A stretch of DNA of 64,000 nt from assembly GCF_008932115.1 (NCBI RefSeq), contig NZ_CP044544.1, positions 124,001 through 188,000 of the forward strand. The letters run 5' to 3'. The notes beneath the pieces are model-generated. The model did no database searches and was not told the origin of the DNA. It saw only the letters and a list, made by a program, of their open reading frames with translations. Positions 8,420 through 16,777 of this stretch are shown one piece after another. Both the position numbers and the translations under genes were made by a program. This stretch comes from Bradyrhizobium betae. Lineage in GTDB: Bacteria > Pseudomonadota > Alphaproteobacteria > Rhizobiales > Xanthobacteraceae. Every line of letters starts with the position of its first letter. Within the stretch, counting starts at the first letter, position 1.

Positions 8420-8833
8420 TCAAGTTTCGCGTGGAGGCGGCAGGCGGCCGATTCGTTTGAGGTGGTCGTAGACAATGCGGTCGATGATCCGAAGCGGCTG
8501 TGTTCGCTCCTCGGCGGCCATCTGACGGATCACAAGGTCGATCGCATCGGGAAAGCGCAACGCATAAGGCCGAGACGACGATCGCTCGCCGTAGGCATCG
8601 AATGGGTTTCGATCGCGGGCTTTCTGAACGCGTGGCTGCTTGCGGACGGACCCACTATCCGTGTGGGCGGAGTGGGCCACTGGCGTAGTGACCTGATCTT
8701 CATACGCCGGCGTCACGACAACCGGCTTGGCAGGGAGAGTATCTGGCTCCGACGGGTTGACCCGATGGGCGCGAAACGCGTCGCGGGGCAGGGGAGGACG
8801 ATCCGGTTTCTGTGCAGAAGCGGGATCCGTCAT
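8420..8833 (-). CDS. Small partner of the ParA-like ATPase (VirC2-like by position)
   Basis: A 137-aa protein with a proline-rich, probably disordered N-terminal half and a compact C-terminal region (YALRFPDAIDLVIRQMAAEERTQPLRIIDRIVYDHLKRIG) that could fold as a ribbon-helix-helix or similar DNA-binding unit. It overlaps the upstream ParA-like gene by ATGA (8830-8833), so the two are translationally coupled. ParA-like ATPases next to relaxase genes often work with a small DNA-binding partner (VirC1-VirC2 in Agrobacterium). That role is inferred from position; the family is not recognised. Confidence 0.6.
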   Translation of the reverse strand: MTDPASAQKPDRPPLPRDAFRAHRVNPSEPDTLPAKPVVVTPAYEDQVTTPVAHSAHTDSGSVRKQPRVQKARDRNPFDAYGERSSSRPYALRFPDAIDLVIRQMAAEERTQPLRIIDRIVYDHLKRIGRLPPPRET

Positions 8834-9531
8834 GCCGCGCTATCGCTCTGGTCGGCGCCCTGGCTTGCCGCGAGCAATTCGCGCACGACCTGGTCGGCGT
8901 TGTAGCGGGCCTTCCTGATCGATTCGTCCTTGTCGCTCATCTGGTACAAGGTGCCATGTCCGCTGGTCATGGTGCGAAAGGTGACGCGCCGGTACAGCGC
9001 ATTGGCGCAGACGGGAACCTTTTCCGCATCGAGATAGGCGACAACCTCCTTGAGGGGCCGGGTATTTCTGTCGAGGCCGTCATATTCATTGAACAGAACG
9101 CGATGCTGGCTCATCGGTAACTTTGAAGCCGCTGCATGTTGTTCGAGATTGCGGATCGTGCGTACGACCTGCGAAGCATCGAAGGTGTGCACCTTGCAGG
9201 GCAAGACGACGAGGTCGGCGCGGAGTGCCGACTGGATCAAGACATCGCCATAGTAGCCGGGAGTGTCGATGACGACGACGTCATAGCCATTCAGCCGATC
9301 GATCGCCTGGGCGAGGACTTTCCCGTCAGGCGCGCGCACCAGGTCCACGCCCTGCGGGCTCAAGCCACGCGCGACCGACGACGCATGCCATTGGTAGGAT
9401 GACCCCTGCGGATCGGCATCCACGATGGCGGCCGAGTAACCGTGTTTGGCGAACTCGCCAGCCAGGATGATCGCGACGGTCGTCTTGCCACTTCCGCCTT
9501 TCGGGTTCGCTACGGCGAAGATGCTCGGCAA
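8830..9531 (-). CDS. ParA/VirC1-like ATPase
   Basis: A 233-aa deviant Walker ATPase: Walker A ANPKGGSGKTTVAIILA near the N-terminus, switch I VDADPQGSSYQWH, and Walker B DVVVIDTPGYYG. It is short (no N-terminal HTH), like VirC1 and small plasmid ParAs. It lies divergent from the mobC-relaxase genes, with a repeat-rich 580-bp region between them. It may position the relaxosome or the plasmid; it could equally be a second partition system. It is distinct from RepA at 1348 and from the ParA pseudogene at 42.9 kb. Confidence 0.85.
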   Translation of the reverse strand: MPSIFAVANPKGGSGKTTVAIILAGEFAKHGYSAAIVDADPQGSSYQWHASSVARGLSPQGVDLVRAPDGKVLAQAIDRLNGYDVVVIDTPGYYGDVLIQSALRADLVVLPCKVHTFDASQVVRTIRNLEQHAAASKLPMSQHRVLFNEYDGLDRNTRPLKEVVAYLDAEKVPVCANALYRRVTFRTMTSGHGTLYQMSDKDESIRKARYNADQVVRELLAASQGADQSDSAA

Positions 9532-9559
9532 CTGGTTCCTCCGTCGGCGATATCAATGG

Positions 9560-9870
9560 CCATAGGCGAATGGCAACATACAACATAATGAACATGCGGC
9601 AATCCCGCATTGTGCCATTCCGGTAGTCCGCGATCGCGGTCTCGATGCAATACGTTGTTGCGGAGATGCGCGAATGCGGGTGTACAGCATTGCTGCTGTC
9701 TTGCGATGCGGTGTTACGAGGTTCCGGCATTGTGATTGTGCGGTGTTGAGGTGTTATCTGCTTGCCGCTTTGCGGCATTCCGTTTGTGCGGCAATCGCGA
9801 CATGGCGCAACACGGCAATACGGAATTACGGTATTGCCGCAATCAGTTGGTCATGGGAGGCACCTGCGGT
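9560..9870. repeat. Degenerate short-repeat region upstream of the ParA-like gene
   Basis: Many variants of a 9-11 bp word (GCGGCATTCCG, GCGGCAATC, CCGGCATTGTG, GCGGTGTT and the inverted ATTGCCGC) occur in both orientations over about 300 bp with no protein-like frame. Clusters of small repeats next to a parA gene are typical of centromere-like sites or iterons. The remaining gap to mobC holds an operator-like motif and a hairpin. Confidence 0.45.
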
Positions 9871-9937
9871 GATGCTGTTGAAGAATCCATACGGACAGAT
9901 CTTTCGGACGCGAGCGCTCTTCATGTGCTGAGCTTCT

Positions 9938-9955
9938 AACATTCAATGTATTAGA
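9938..9955. promoter_or_regulatory. Operator-like motif upstream of the mob genes
   Basis: AACATTCAATGTATTAGA matches 16 of 18 positions of the motif at the repC2 promoter. It lies about 170 bp upstream of mobC. A TTGACA box follows at 9962-9967, but no good -10 was seen at proper spacing. Confidence 0.45.
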
Positions 9956-10033
9956 TATTAGTTGACAAGATATCGGTTTGTGGGCCAAACCGGGGAACGG
10001 CTGCTGGGCGCAGCCGGAGGGCGCTGACGCGCG

Positions 10034-10062
10034 ACGCCGGCGTCCTGTCGGGACGCCGGCGT
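10034..10062. other. oriT: Perfect hairpin in the candidate oriT region
   Basis: ACGCCGGCGTCC (10034-10045) and GGACGCCGGCGT (10051-10062) form a 12-bp perfect stem with a 5-base loop, 60 bp upstream of mobC. Origins of transfer usually lie just upstream of the relaxosome genes and contain such inverted repeats beside the nick site. The nick site itself cannot be named by eye, and there is no U-run to make it a terminator. Confidence 0.5.
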
Positions 10063-10121
10063 AGTCGGCTCCGGTCTCACGACCGGCGAGCCGAGCGAAC
10101 GGGAGGAGGAGGGGAACCTCG

Positions 10122-10547
10122 ATGGTCCGCTCTGCAAGAGCCCTGCGACGCAAGCCGAGGCTTCGGACCGAGCTGTCCGATGCAGATGAGCAGCGTCTGC
10201 AGGAGGCTGTCGCGTTGTTCGGCCTGCCGAAAGCGGAGGTGGTGCGGCGATTGATCCGAGCGTCTGTTCAGGCGGGACCGGCCTTGTCGGCCGAGAACAC
10301 GCGCGCTGTCGTCGAACTCGCGCAGCAGGTCCGGATGGTCGGCCGCAATCTGGCGCAGGTGCTTAGAGCCATCCATCGCGGCCAGGCCGTGCGGATCGAG
10401 GACACGGAGCCCGTGTGGCGAGGTCTTCATGAAGTCGTCGCCGCGATTAATGATGAGCTGACCGAAATGACGGTCGCCTACGGGTCGAAGTTGCGGCGAG
10501 AGGCCAAGTTGACGTTGCACTTCGTCGCCGATGAGGCCGCCCCATGA
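10122..10547 (+). CDS. mobC: Relaxosome accessory protein MobC-like
   Basis: A 141-aa basic protein. It begins with an Arg-rich tail and a ribbon-helix-helix-like stretch (RTELSDADEQRLQEAVALFGLPKAEVVRRLIRASV), followed by the typical MobC helix region VRMVGRNLAQVLRAIHRG and INDELTEM. It probably binds oriT and helps the relaxase. GGGAGGAGGAGGGG immediately upstream is a strong ribosome site. Its end overlaps the relaxase start by ATGA (10544-10547), so the genes form one operon. Confidence 0.8.
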   Translation: MVRSARALRRKPRLRTELSDADEQRLQEAVALFGLPKAEVVRRLIRASVQAGPALSAENTRAVVELAQQVRMVGRNLAQVLRAIHRGQAVRIEDTEPVWRGLHEVVAAINDELTEMTVAYGSKLRREAKLTLHFVADEAAP

Positions 10548-12886
10548 GCCGCGCAGCACAGATTGTCTGGTGGCTTGAACAGGTCGAGGCCGCGCGTCGG
10601 GCGGTCGCGGAGGCGCGAGCGGAACGTCGGCGGCCCCGCCGGCCCGGCGCGTTGGACGAGGACGTCCGCGCGAGGCGAGCACGGGTGGCGCCGCTTCCCA
10701 AGACGCCGCCGGCACAAGACATCATCCGTGGCGCGACCATCACGGGTGAGTGGGATGAGGAACGGGCCCGCTCGATCCCGGCCGCGAGCGGGGGTGGCGG
10801 CGCAGGACCTGGGACCGCGCCTCTGCGTGGCGCGCCGAGCCCGATCTCCGGAGGATTCGGCGCTAGCGGGACCGCAATGAGTTCCGGCGGGGCAGGACAG
10901 GGCGGACCCCTTGGCCGAGCCCGGCAACTCGCTGCCGGCTACCAGCCTGCTGTCATCAAGGTAGTGTCCTATGCGCGCGGCGTCACGCGCGCCACGGCGA
11001 CCGGCCAATATGTCCAGCGCGAAGATGTTCCGCTCGAGACCCATGACGGGCGGTTGTTGACGAACCGCGAAGCCGTCGCCGACGAGATCAAGGCCTGGTC
11101 GGCAGATTTTTCGAAGCGTGCGGAGAGCCAGGACGTTGGCGCATTCCGTCTGAAGTTTGAAGGTGTCTCAGACAATGCCGAAGGCCGAGCGGCCTACCAG
11201 AAGGCGATCGCGGCCGGCTTCTCGGGACATCGCTACGCGGCTCGCGTCGACGTCGACGACAAGGGCGCGCTCGAGGCGCACGTCGTCGCCGCGATGGCCG
11301 GGAGCGGCAAGGAACGGTTTCGCATCAGAGAGGCCCAGGCTGCCGATCGGGATCATGACGCCCGACCACGCCGTCTTGATTCAGTGTCCGCCGCCGCTGT
11401 CCGCGCCAGGATCGAAGCGGCCTCGGCGATCGACGGGCAGGCGGTGTTAATCCGACCCGGGGCGACCAGCCATGGTCGAGACGGCGTCACCTACAGGCTC
11501 AATAAGCTGATCGAGAAGGACGCAGCACTCGACGACCGCGGCAAGAGCTTGTCCAACGTGGCAGATGCGCGGGTCGCCGCGCGCGAATGGGGTCCGTCGC
11601 TCCGGTCGCAATCCGCGCGCGATACGATGCACCTGATCATTTCGGCGAAGGCTGGAACGGATGTGGCCGCCTTCACCGATGCAGCGCGTGCGTTCCTGCA
11701 CGATCGCTTTGCCGATCATAAGTTCATGTTTGGCGTTCATACGGACAAGGAATCGGCCGGGCACATTCACGCTCACGCCGTCATCACCGTGAAGAACGAA
11801 TCCGGCCAGAAGATCCGTCCCAATCGGGATACGTTCGCGGAATGGCGCGAGGTGTATGCACAGCACGCTCAGGCACAAGGCTTGAAGATCGTCGCGACCA
11901 CCGCGAAGGAGCGGGCTTCCTCGCAAAGTTACGGCCCGAAGGATAAGGCGATCGTCGAAGCGGCGGATCGGCCGCGTCCGGCGCGAGAAGCCCGAGATCG
12001 CGCCTATGCTGCCGATCCCGCCAATCAACGTCTTATCGACAATGCGCGGCAGCGGATCCGGGTGGCGAGGACCAATCCCATCCGCTTGCCGATGTCCGCG
12101 CCTGACCGCAAAGTCGTGAACGAGAGCATCGTGGCCTGGAAGGCAGTCACGGTGGAGCAGCCTTCAAACCGGATGGCGAAGGATATGCTTGAGCGGCTGT
12201 TGATGGCGCAGACTGTTGGAGCCATTCTTCACACGATCGGCAAACGGGTGGAATTGTTGAGCAAGGAGGGCGACATGCCAATTACATCGGAGCAGATGGT
12301 CCAGGATCTGCGACTCATGAACGAAGCGGTTTCGCGAACCAGCGACCTGTTAGATGGGGAGACCAAGCAGCAGTTCCGTGAGACTTCGGCGCGCTACCTT
12401 GAAACGCTTGCCAATCGGATTGATCTCCAGCGGATGCAGGAACGCGGTGTGCAGCAGCTCGCCCAGGCGGAGGTCGAAGCCATCGTCGGCGTGAACGCCG
12501 ATCGGCTTATCGAGCGCGCCCAGGAGATTCGGATCAAGGAAGAGTTTGAGGCGACGTCCGATGAATATCTTGCAAGTAGTGCAATCGATGCGGAGCGACG
12601 GCAGGAGGGCCGCGGGGGCATTGATCAAGCCTCGCAGCAGGAATTGCGGGCGGAAAGGGCTATCGTTGCCGGTTCGCAACAATCGGCGGCCCGGGAAGCG
12701 CGCGAGGCAGCCGCTGCTGCCGAGGCCGCGAGATCAATCGCCGAACATCCAGCACAGCCACTGCCGGCTGCCTTGATCCAGACCGATGGCTTGGCAAAGC
12801 TTCGCGCGGAACAGGAAAAGATCGTGCGTGAGCTCGAGGCGGAAAAGCCAAGCTTGCAATCAATCAAGGGACAAAGGCTTAGATGA
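10544..12886 (+). CDS. Conjugative relaxase / mobilization nuclease
   Basis: A 780-aa DNA strand-transferase that would nick oriT and pilot the strand during conjugation. After a low-complexity Gly/Ala/Arg N-terminus comes the motif I candidate KVVSYARGVT (Tyr143). The metal-binding three-His motif is HIHAHAVI (residues 407-413), followed by NRDTFAEWREVYAQHAQAQGL. The C-terminal 300 residues are helical and charged, probably for coupling or secretion. An extra segment (residues 201-260) resembles the HxHxH-containing core without its histidines. Best placed with MOBP/MOBQ-like relaxases. No type IV secretion genes are in the window, so the plasmid may be mobilizable rather than self-transmissible. 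Confidence 0.85.
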   Translation: MSRAAQIVWWLEQVEAARRAVAEARAERRRPRRPGALDEDVRARRARVAPLPKTPPAQDIIRGATITGEWDEERARSIPAASGGGGAGPGTAPLRGAPSPISGGFGASGTAMSSGGAGQGGPLGRARQLAAGYQPAVIKVVSYARGVTRATATGQYVQREDVPLETHDGRLLTNREAVADEIKAWSADFSKRAESQDVGAFRLKFEGVSDNAEGRAAYQKAIAAGFSGHRYAARVDVDDKGALEAHVVAAMAGSGKERFRIREAQAADRDHDARPRRLDSVSAAAVRARIEAASAIDGQAVLIRPGATSHGRDGVTYRLNKLIEKDAALDDRGKSLSNVADARVAAREWGPSLRSQSARDTMHLIISAKAGTDVAAFTDAARAFLHDRFADHKFMFGVHTDKESAGHIHAHAVITVKNESGQKIRPNRDTFAEWREVYAQHAQAQGLKIVATTAKERASSQSYGPKDKAIVEAADRPRPAREARDRAYAADPANQRLIDNARQRIRVARTNPIRLPMSAPDRKVVNESIVAWKAVTVEQPSNRMAKDMLERLLMAQTVGAILHTIGKRVELLSKEGDMPITSEQMVQDLRLMNEAVSRTSDLLDGETKQQFRETSARYLETLANRIDLQRMQERGVQQLAQAEVEAIVGVNADRLIERAQEIRIKEEFEATSDEYLASSAIDAERRQEGRGGIDQASQQELRAERAIVAGSQQSAAREAREAAAAAEAARSIAEHPAQPLPAALIQTDGLAKLRAEQEKIVRELEAEKPSLQSIKGQRLR

Positions 12887-13024
12887 GGAGCAAACATCAC
12901 CAGCGAAATCTAAAAGGTACCGCAAATAGGATTACTGCGCGTTTGAGAATATCGTAACGGCATATTACAATGAAGCTGCTCGCCGAGGATGATTGAATTG
13001 TTCCTGGAGCGTGCGAGGGAGATT

Positions 13025-13897
13025 TTAGCATAAAATCTTTAGACGCATGGCGATTGCAATCGCGTGGGATTTGCTAACAGCATCAAGTTTCTCGCGTGCT
13101 GAAGCGATGTGCTTCGTAACTGTTGACCGAGAAATACCGAGAATGACAGATATTTCCCAATCGGTTTTTCCTTCCGCGGCCCAGAGAAGACAGTCAAATT
13201 CGCGAGGCGAGAGCGGTTTAGAACGTGTTAAGTTCGGACGGCGCAAATATAACCAATGGCCGATGGCGAAATGTGCGAGAAAAGTAAGTGCTGATCGGTC
13301 ACGATTGCTGAGGTCGTCCCTCGCGCCGCCGAATGACAATGCCGCCGTCCGCTGGTCTAATGTGGTGATAGGGATCACAAAGCCCTCCACTAGCCCAAAG
13401 TCGGCGGCCTCACCTCCGATAATCCGCACATTGTCTGGGTCGGGACAGGATCTATAACCGTCTGACCAGGAAAATGCATTTCGATCTTTTTGGAGCCGAG
13501 CTAAAATCGGATCTCGGGGAAGATAATTTTGATCGACGTATCTGGCTCCCCAGCCTTTAGGGAAATATTGTACTACCGCGCGAGCTTGGATTTCGGTCTT
13601 TGAATTTCGCATATCACCCGGTGGTACGATTCCGCCAAACACCGAAGCAAATCCGTAAATTTTAGCGATGTTTATAAGACAGTCTTGAATAGCGTTTTGG
13701 TCAGCTGCCTGCTCTATCAGCGAGATAATCTCCCAAGTGCTCCAAAATAAGTCTGTCATTCTCAAGCCATTTGCGACTGATTGCATTCCGATTCGATCTG
13801 TCTCAAAAACCTGATGAGAGATCGTCGCGCGGGGCGCGCGATTTAGCGGTGCAGAAGTCGTTGGTATAGCGGTCGGGCGGCGCGAGAACCAAGCCAA
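13025..13897 (-). CDS. Orphan LuxR-type autoinducer-binding regulator
   Basis: Quorum-sensing type transcription factor. The autoinducer-binding domain shows the family pattern WGARYVDQNYLPRDPI and FSWSDGY; the C-terminal GerE-type HTH is PLSPREFDCLLWAAEGKTDWEISVILGISRSTVTKHIASAREKL. A TTG at 13897 has AGGA 4 bp upstream, but starts at 13786 or 13759 would give the usual 245-255 aa. No luxI-type synthase is present, so it may respond to signals made elsewhere. Its base composition looks more AT-rich than its neighbours. Plasmid LuxR proteins often control transfer; a link to the mob genes just upstream is possible but unproven. Confidence 0.85.
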   Translation of the reverse strand: MAWFSRRPTAIPTTSAPLNRAPRATISHQVFETDRIGMQSVANGLRMTDLFWSTWEIISLIEQAADQNAIQDCLINIAKIYGFASVFGGIVPPGDMRNSKTEIQARAVVQYFPKGWGARYVDQNYLPRDPILARLQKDRNAFSWSDGYRSCPDPDNVRIIGGEAADFGLVEGFVIPITTLDQRTAALSFGGARDDLSNRDRSALTFLAHFAIGHWLYLRRPNLTRSKPLSPREFDCLLWAAEGKTDWEISVILGISRSTVTKHIASAREKLDAVSKSHAIAIAMRLKILC

Positions 13898-14097
13898 AAA
13901 TTCCTGCTGTATTTGGCGAAGGCAGAGTGTGATATTTTCCGTTTATACTCGGCTGTAGAAGCTTGTTCTCGTGCGACTATTTAAGCGGTGACTGTCGGCT
14001 CGATGTTTCTGCGGACTTGTGTAAATGGAATTGGAGTCTTCGTTTCAGAACTTAATCTGAGAACGAACGCGACAACTCGAGACCTGAGAACAAAACA

Positions 14098-14226
14098 ATG
14101 CGCGTTCTGCCTTTGGAAGACGATGCCATGATCGGCGAGGGCCTCTCCCGGACGCTTGCCATGGAGGGCATGTCGGTGGATTGGGTGCGTCGCAGCCGGT
14201 CAAATACCAGAAGAGGAATGGCATAA
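14098..14226 (+). pseudogene. Truncated two-component response regulator (N-terminal stub)
   Basis: The 42-aa frame begins MRVLPLEDDAMIGEGLSRTL and continues AMEGMSVDWVR, the start of an OmpR/QseB-type receiver domain with its acidic pair (ED-D). The similarity stops after WVR, and the remaining residues up to the TAA look random. The phospho-accepting Asp and the output domain are missing. A relic cut by a recombination event. Confidence 0.7.
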
Positions 14227-14562
14227 ATTGCCATGGACACATCTATAATACATGCTTATAACTTCTCCAGCCGTGAGTAATAACGTTCCAATCGTCACAG
14301 GAATCAATTGCAATCAACAGGCATATGGTCCGAGCACGCGATCTTTGGCCGGGCGAATGCTTGGGTAGCAGCAAACTCGCAGGGAAAAGAACGGGCATGA
14401 ACTCCAGTGCCTCTGCCAGCAAATTCGATCGAATCGCGGATAGCGTGGGAAAACTGAACGATAAGGGACGCGGTAGCACCGAACACTCACACTTCTCTTC
14501 ATTTCCATAGAGCCTGGCGTACTATCCAAGCAAAAGTCGCTCACTGTTGAGAGTTCCTAACA
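14227..14562. other. Intergenic stretch without recognisable features
   Basis: About 335 bases between the response-regulator stub and the next small gene. No protein-like frame, hairpin terminator or repeat stands out. Confidence 0.4.
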
Positions 14563-14772
14563 ATGCCCCACAACTATGCGATCAACGATGACGTCCACCA
14601 TCAAGTGCAGGCTCCGCAGGGCAGCGCCGTCGTCAAGGAACGCAGCGTTTACACAGTCATCTCCCGTCTGCCGATCGAAGCCGACGGTCGTCCGCGCTAC
14701 CGGATCAAGAGCAAGACGGAAAAACTTGAACGCGTCGTAACCGAAGAACAACTCAGTCGCCTCAGCAAATAA
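14563..14772 (+). CDS. Small conserved-looking protein of unknown function
   Basis: A 69-aa hydrophilic protein (MPHNYAINDDVHHQVQAPQG, then SAVVKERSVYTVISRLPIEA) with a regular C-terminal part (RYRIKSKTEKLERVVTEEQL). The even composition and clear start and stop make it look like a real gene of the short hypothetical class common in Bradyrhizobium relatives. No membrane segment or metal site. Function unknown. Confidence 0.55.
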   Translation: MPHNYAINDDVHHQVQAPQGSAVVKERSVYTVISRLPIEADGRPRYRIKSKTEKLERVVTEEQLSRLSK

Positions 14773-14932
14773 CTGTGTAGGCTATCAGCGTATTGGATGC
14801 TCTGGTCTCGCCTCGGCACCGGTTGTGCGCCCGCAATCGGTGGCCTAGCGGAGCGGTAGATCTCGTTTTAGGTGAGTACGCCTGCGATTTCTTTCGCGAG
14901 CCATACTCGCCGCTTCTAACGGAGACAGAAAA

Positions 14933-16105
14933 ATGCGTGAAGCCGTTATCGTTTCCTATGCACGTACCGGGCTGGCAAAATCCGGCCGCGGCGGCTTCAA
15001 CATCACCCCACCGATGTCGATGGCGGCCCATGCCATCAAGCACGCCGTCGAGCGCGCCGGCGTCGACAAGGACTATGTCGAAGATTGCTATCTCGGCAAT
15101 TGCGCGCATGGCGCGCCCAATATCGGCCGTCAGGCCGCACTGCTGGCCGGTATGCCGAAATCCACCGCCGGCGTCTCGGTCAACCGTTTCTGCTCGTCGG
15201 GACTGCAGACCATCGCGATGGCCGCTAACTCGATCCGTTCGGACGGCGCCGATTGCATCGTAGCCGGCGGCGTTGAAAGCATCTCGATCCCCGGTGGCGG
15301 CTCGCCCAAGGAATCGATCGACCCGGACCTGCTGAAGGCCGCGCCCGACATTTTCATGGCCATGATCGACACCGCCGATATCGTCGCCGAGCGCTACAAG
15401 CTCAGCCGTGAATACCAGGACGAGTATTCGCTGGAATCGCAGCGCCGCATGGCCGCGGCCCAGCAGGCTAACAAGTTCAAGGACGAAATCGTCCCTATGA
15501 AGACCAAGATGAAGGTGGTCGACAAGGCGACGAAGGCCGAGAGCATCGTCGACTACACGGTCGATCGCGACGAGTGCAACCGGCCGGAGACCACCATCGA
15601 AGGCCTCGCCAAGCTCGAGCCGGTCAAGGGTGTCGGGAAGTTCGTCACCGCCGGCAACGCCAGCCAGCTTTCGGATGGCGCGGCGGCAGTGGTGCTGATG
15701 GAAGCCAAGGATGCCGAGAAGCGCGGACTTCAGCCGCTCGGTCGCTTCGTTGCCTGGGCGGCGGCGGGTTGCGAGCCGGACGAAATGGGCATTGGCCCGG
15801 TATTCGCGGTGCCGAAGCTGCTGAAGCGCCATGGCCTCAAGGTCGGCGACATCGACCTCTGGGAATTGAATGAAGCCTTCGCCAGCCAGTGTCTGTATTC
15901 GCGCGACCAGCTCGGCATCGACCCCGAGAAGTACAACGTCAACGGCGGCGCGATCGCAATCGGCCATCCTTTCGGGATGACGGGCGCGCGGCTCACAGGC
16001 CACATCCTGCTAGAAGGTCGTCGGCGCAAGGCGAAGTGGGGGGTCGTGACGATGTGTATCGGCGGCGGCCAGGGCGGCGCTGGCTTGTTCGAAATCTATA
16101 GCTGA
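14933..16105 (+). CDS. Acetyl-CoA acyltransferase (thiolase)
   Basis: Thiolase II family enzyme, 390 aa, which cleaves 3-ketoacyl-CoA or condenses two acyl-CoAs in the cytoplasm. The nucleophilic Cys is in NRFCSSGLQ (Cys87), the His in [16 protein letters not shown], and the second Cys in [12 protein letters not shown] (Cys375). GGAGA lies about 7 bp upstream of the ATG. It could serve fatty-acid or aromatic breakdown (for example 3-oxoadipyl-CoA thiolysis), but it stands alone here, 11 kb from the aromatic operon, so the substrate is open. Compact, complete and apparently functional. Confidence 0.93.
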   Translation: MREAVIVSYARTGLAKSGRGGFNITPPMSMAAHAIKHAVERAGVDKDYVEDCYLGNCAHGAPNIGRQAALLAGMPKSTAGVSVNRFCSSGLQTIAMAANSIRSDGADCIVAGGVESISIPGGGSPKESIDPDLLKAAPDIFMAMIDTADIVAERYKLSREYQDEYSLESQRRMAAAQQANKFKDEIVPMKTKMKVVDKATKAESIVDYTVDRDECNRPETTIEGLAKLEPVKGVGKFVTAGNASQLSDGAAAVVLMEAKDAEKRGLQPLGRFVAWAAAGCEPDEMGIGPVFAVPKLLKRHGLKVGDIDLWELNEAFASQCLYSRDQLGIDPEKYNVNGGAIAIGHPFGMTGARLTGHILLEGRRRKAKWGVVTMCIGGGQGGAGLFEIYS

Positions 16106-16160
16106 GCTCGTCCGCATAAACCGACGCGGAGATGCCCCCTTTTACCCGCTGGGATACGCT

Positions 16161-16370
16161 ATGATTGTTATCCGCATAATAGCATGGCTACGCATAAAAC
16201 TGACAGGAAAGCATCCGACGCTGCCCGAAGCGCCTGTCGATCGGTTGGTGTTAGATCTTGAGGAGTTCGGGAGGCTGTTAAACAGTGGAGATCCGACGGA
16301 CATGAAGACGATCGCCCGCTCTATGCACGTGCCTATTGACCCCAAGTTTCACACCGTCAAAAAGCTCTGA
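16161..16370 (+). CDS. Small protein of unknown function
   Basis: A 69-aa frame beginning MIVIRIIAWLRIKLTG, with an amphipathic or weakly hydrophobic N-terminus, then LVLDLEEFGRLLNSGDPTD. It follows the thiolase at 55 bp. It could be genuine or an N-terminal remnant; no family recognised. Confidence 0.4.
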   Translation: MIVIRIIAWLRIKLTGKHPTLPEAPVDRLVLDLEEFGRLLNSGDPTDMKTIARSMHVPIDPKFHTVKKL

Positions 16371-16386
16371 CTGACCGAAAGGTCGC

Positions 16387-16575
16387 CTATTCATCCTTGT
16401 CGCTTGCGAGTTTGCCAGTCTTCCGATTTATGAAATGAAAATTCCTGCAAGCGGGGCATGTTACCATCTCATTTGTCTCCGCATCGGCGTCTTCGGCCAA
16501 CCGCACTCGCACGGTGAAGCCGGTCCAAGGACATCGATATAATATCAAATTGGCCATTCCAATTTCTGGCATCAC
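16387..16575 (-). CDS. Small zinc-ribbon-like protein
   Basis: A 62-aa protein with a single visible C-x2-C knuckle (VTCPACRNFHFINRKTGK) and an upstream YRCPWTGFTVRVRL strand carrying another Cys. This is the layout of short zinc-ribbon-like hypothetical proteins in alphaproteobacteria. It is convergent with the preceding small gene. Function unknown. Confidence 0.55.
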   Translation of the reverse strand: MMPEIGMANLILYRCPWTGFTVRVRLAEDADAETNEMVTCPACRNFHFINRKTGKLASDKDE

Positions 16576-16777
16576 CGAAAGCGGACTCCTTGATCTAGAT
16601 CAAAAGAGATCAAACCGGCTTGAAGCAGCAGCCGGACGTCAGGAGCTGATCGATTCTTGATGTTCGAAACTGCCCCGAGCAGCCTTGAGCTCGGCCCAGG
16701 GTTTGCATACGACGAAGACCGTCGGATTGCCGCATGCGCGCGGGCACGGCGAGCTCTATGATGGCGTTGCGTGATGG

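Noticed and set aside
10034..10062. Hairpin as an intrinsic terminator
   Set aside because: No T-run on either strand and its position before mobC favours an oriT structure.
12887..13024. Possible CRISPR or short regular repeats near the relaxase end
   Set aside because: No repeat-spacer regularity here or elsewhere in the window.
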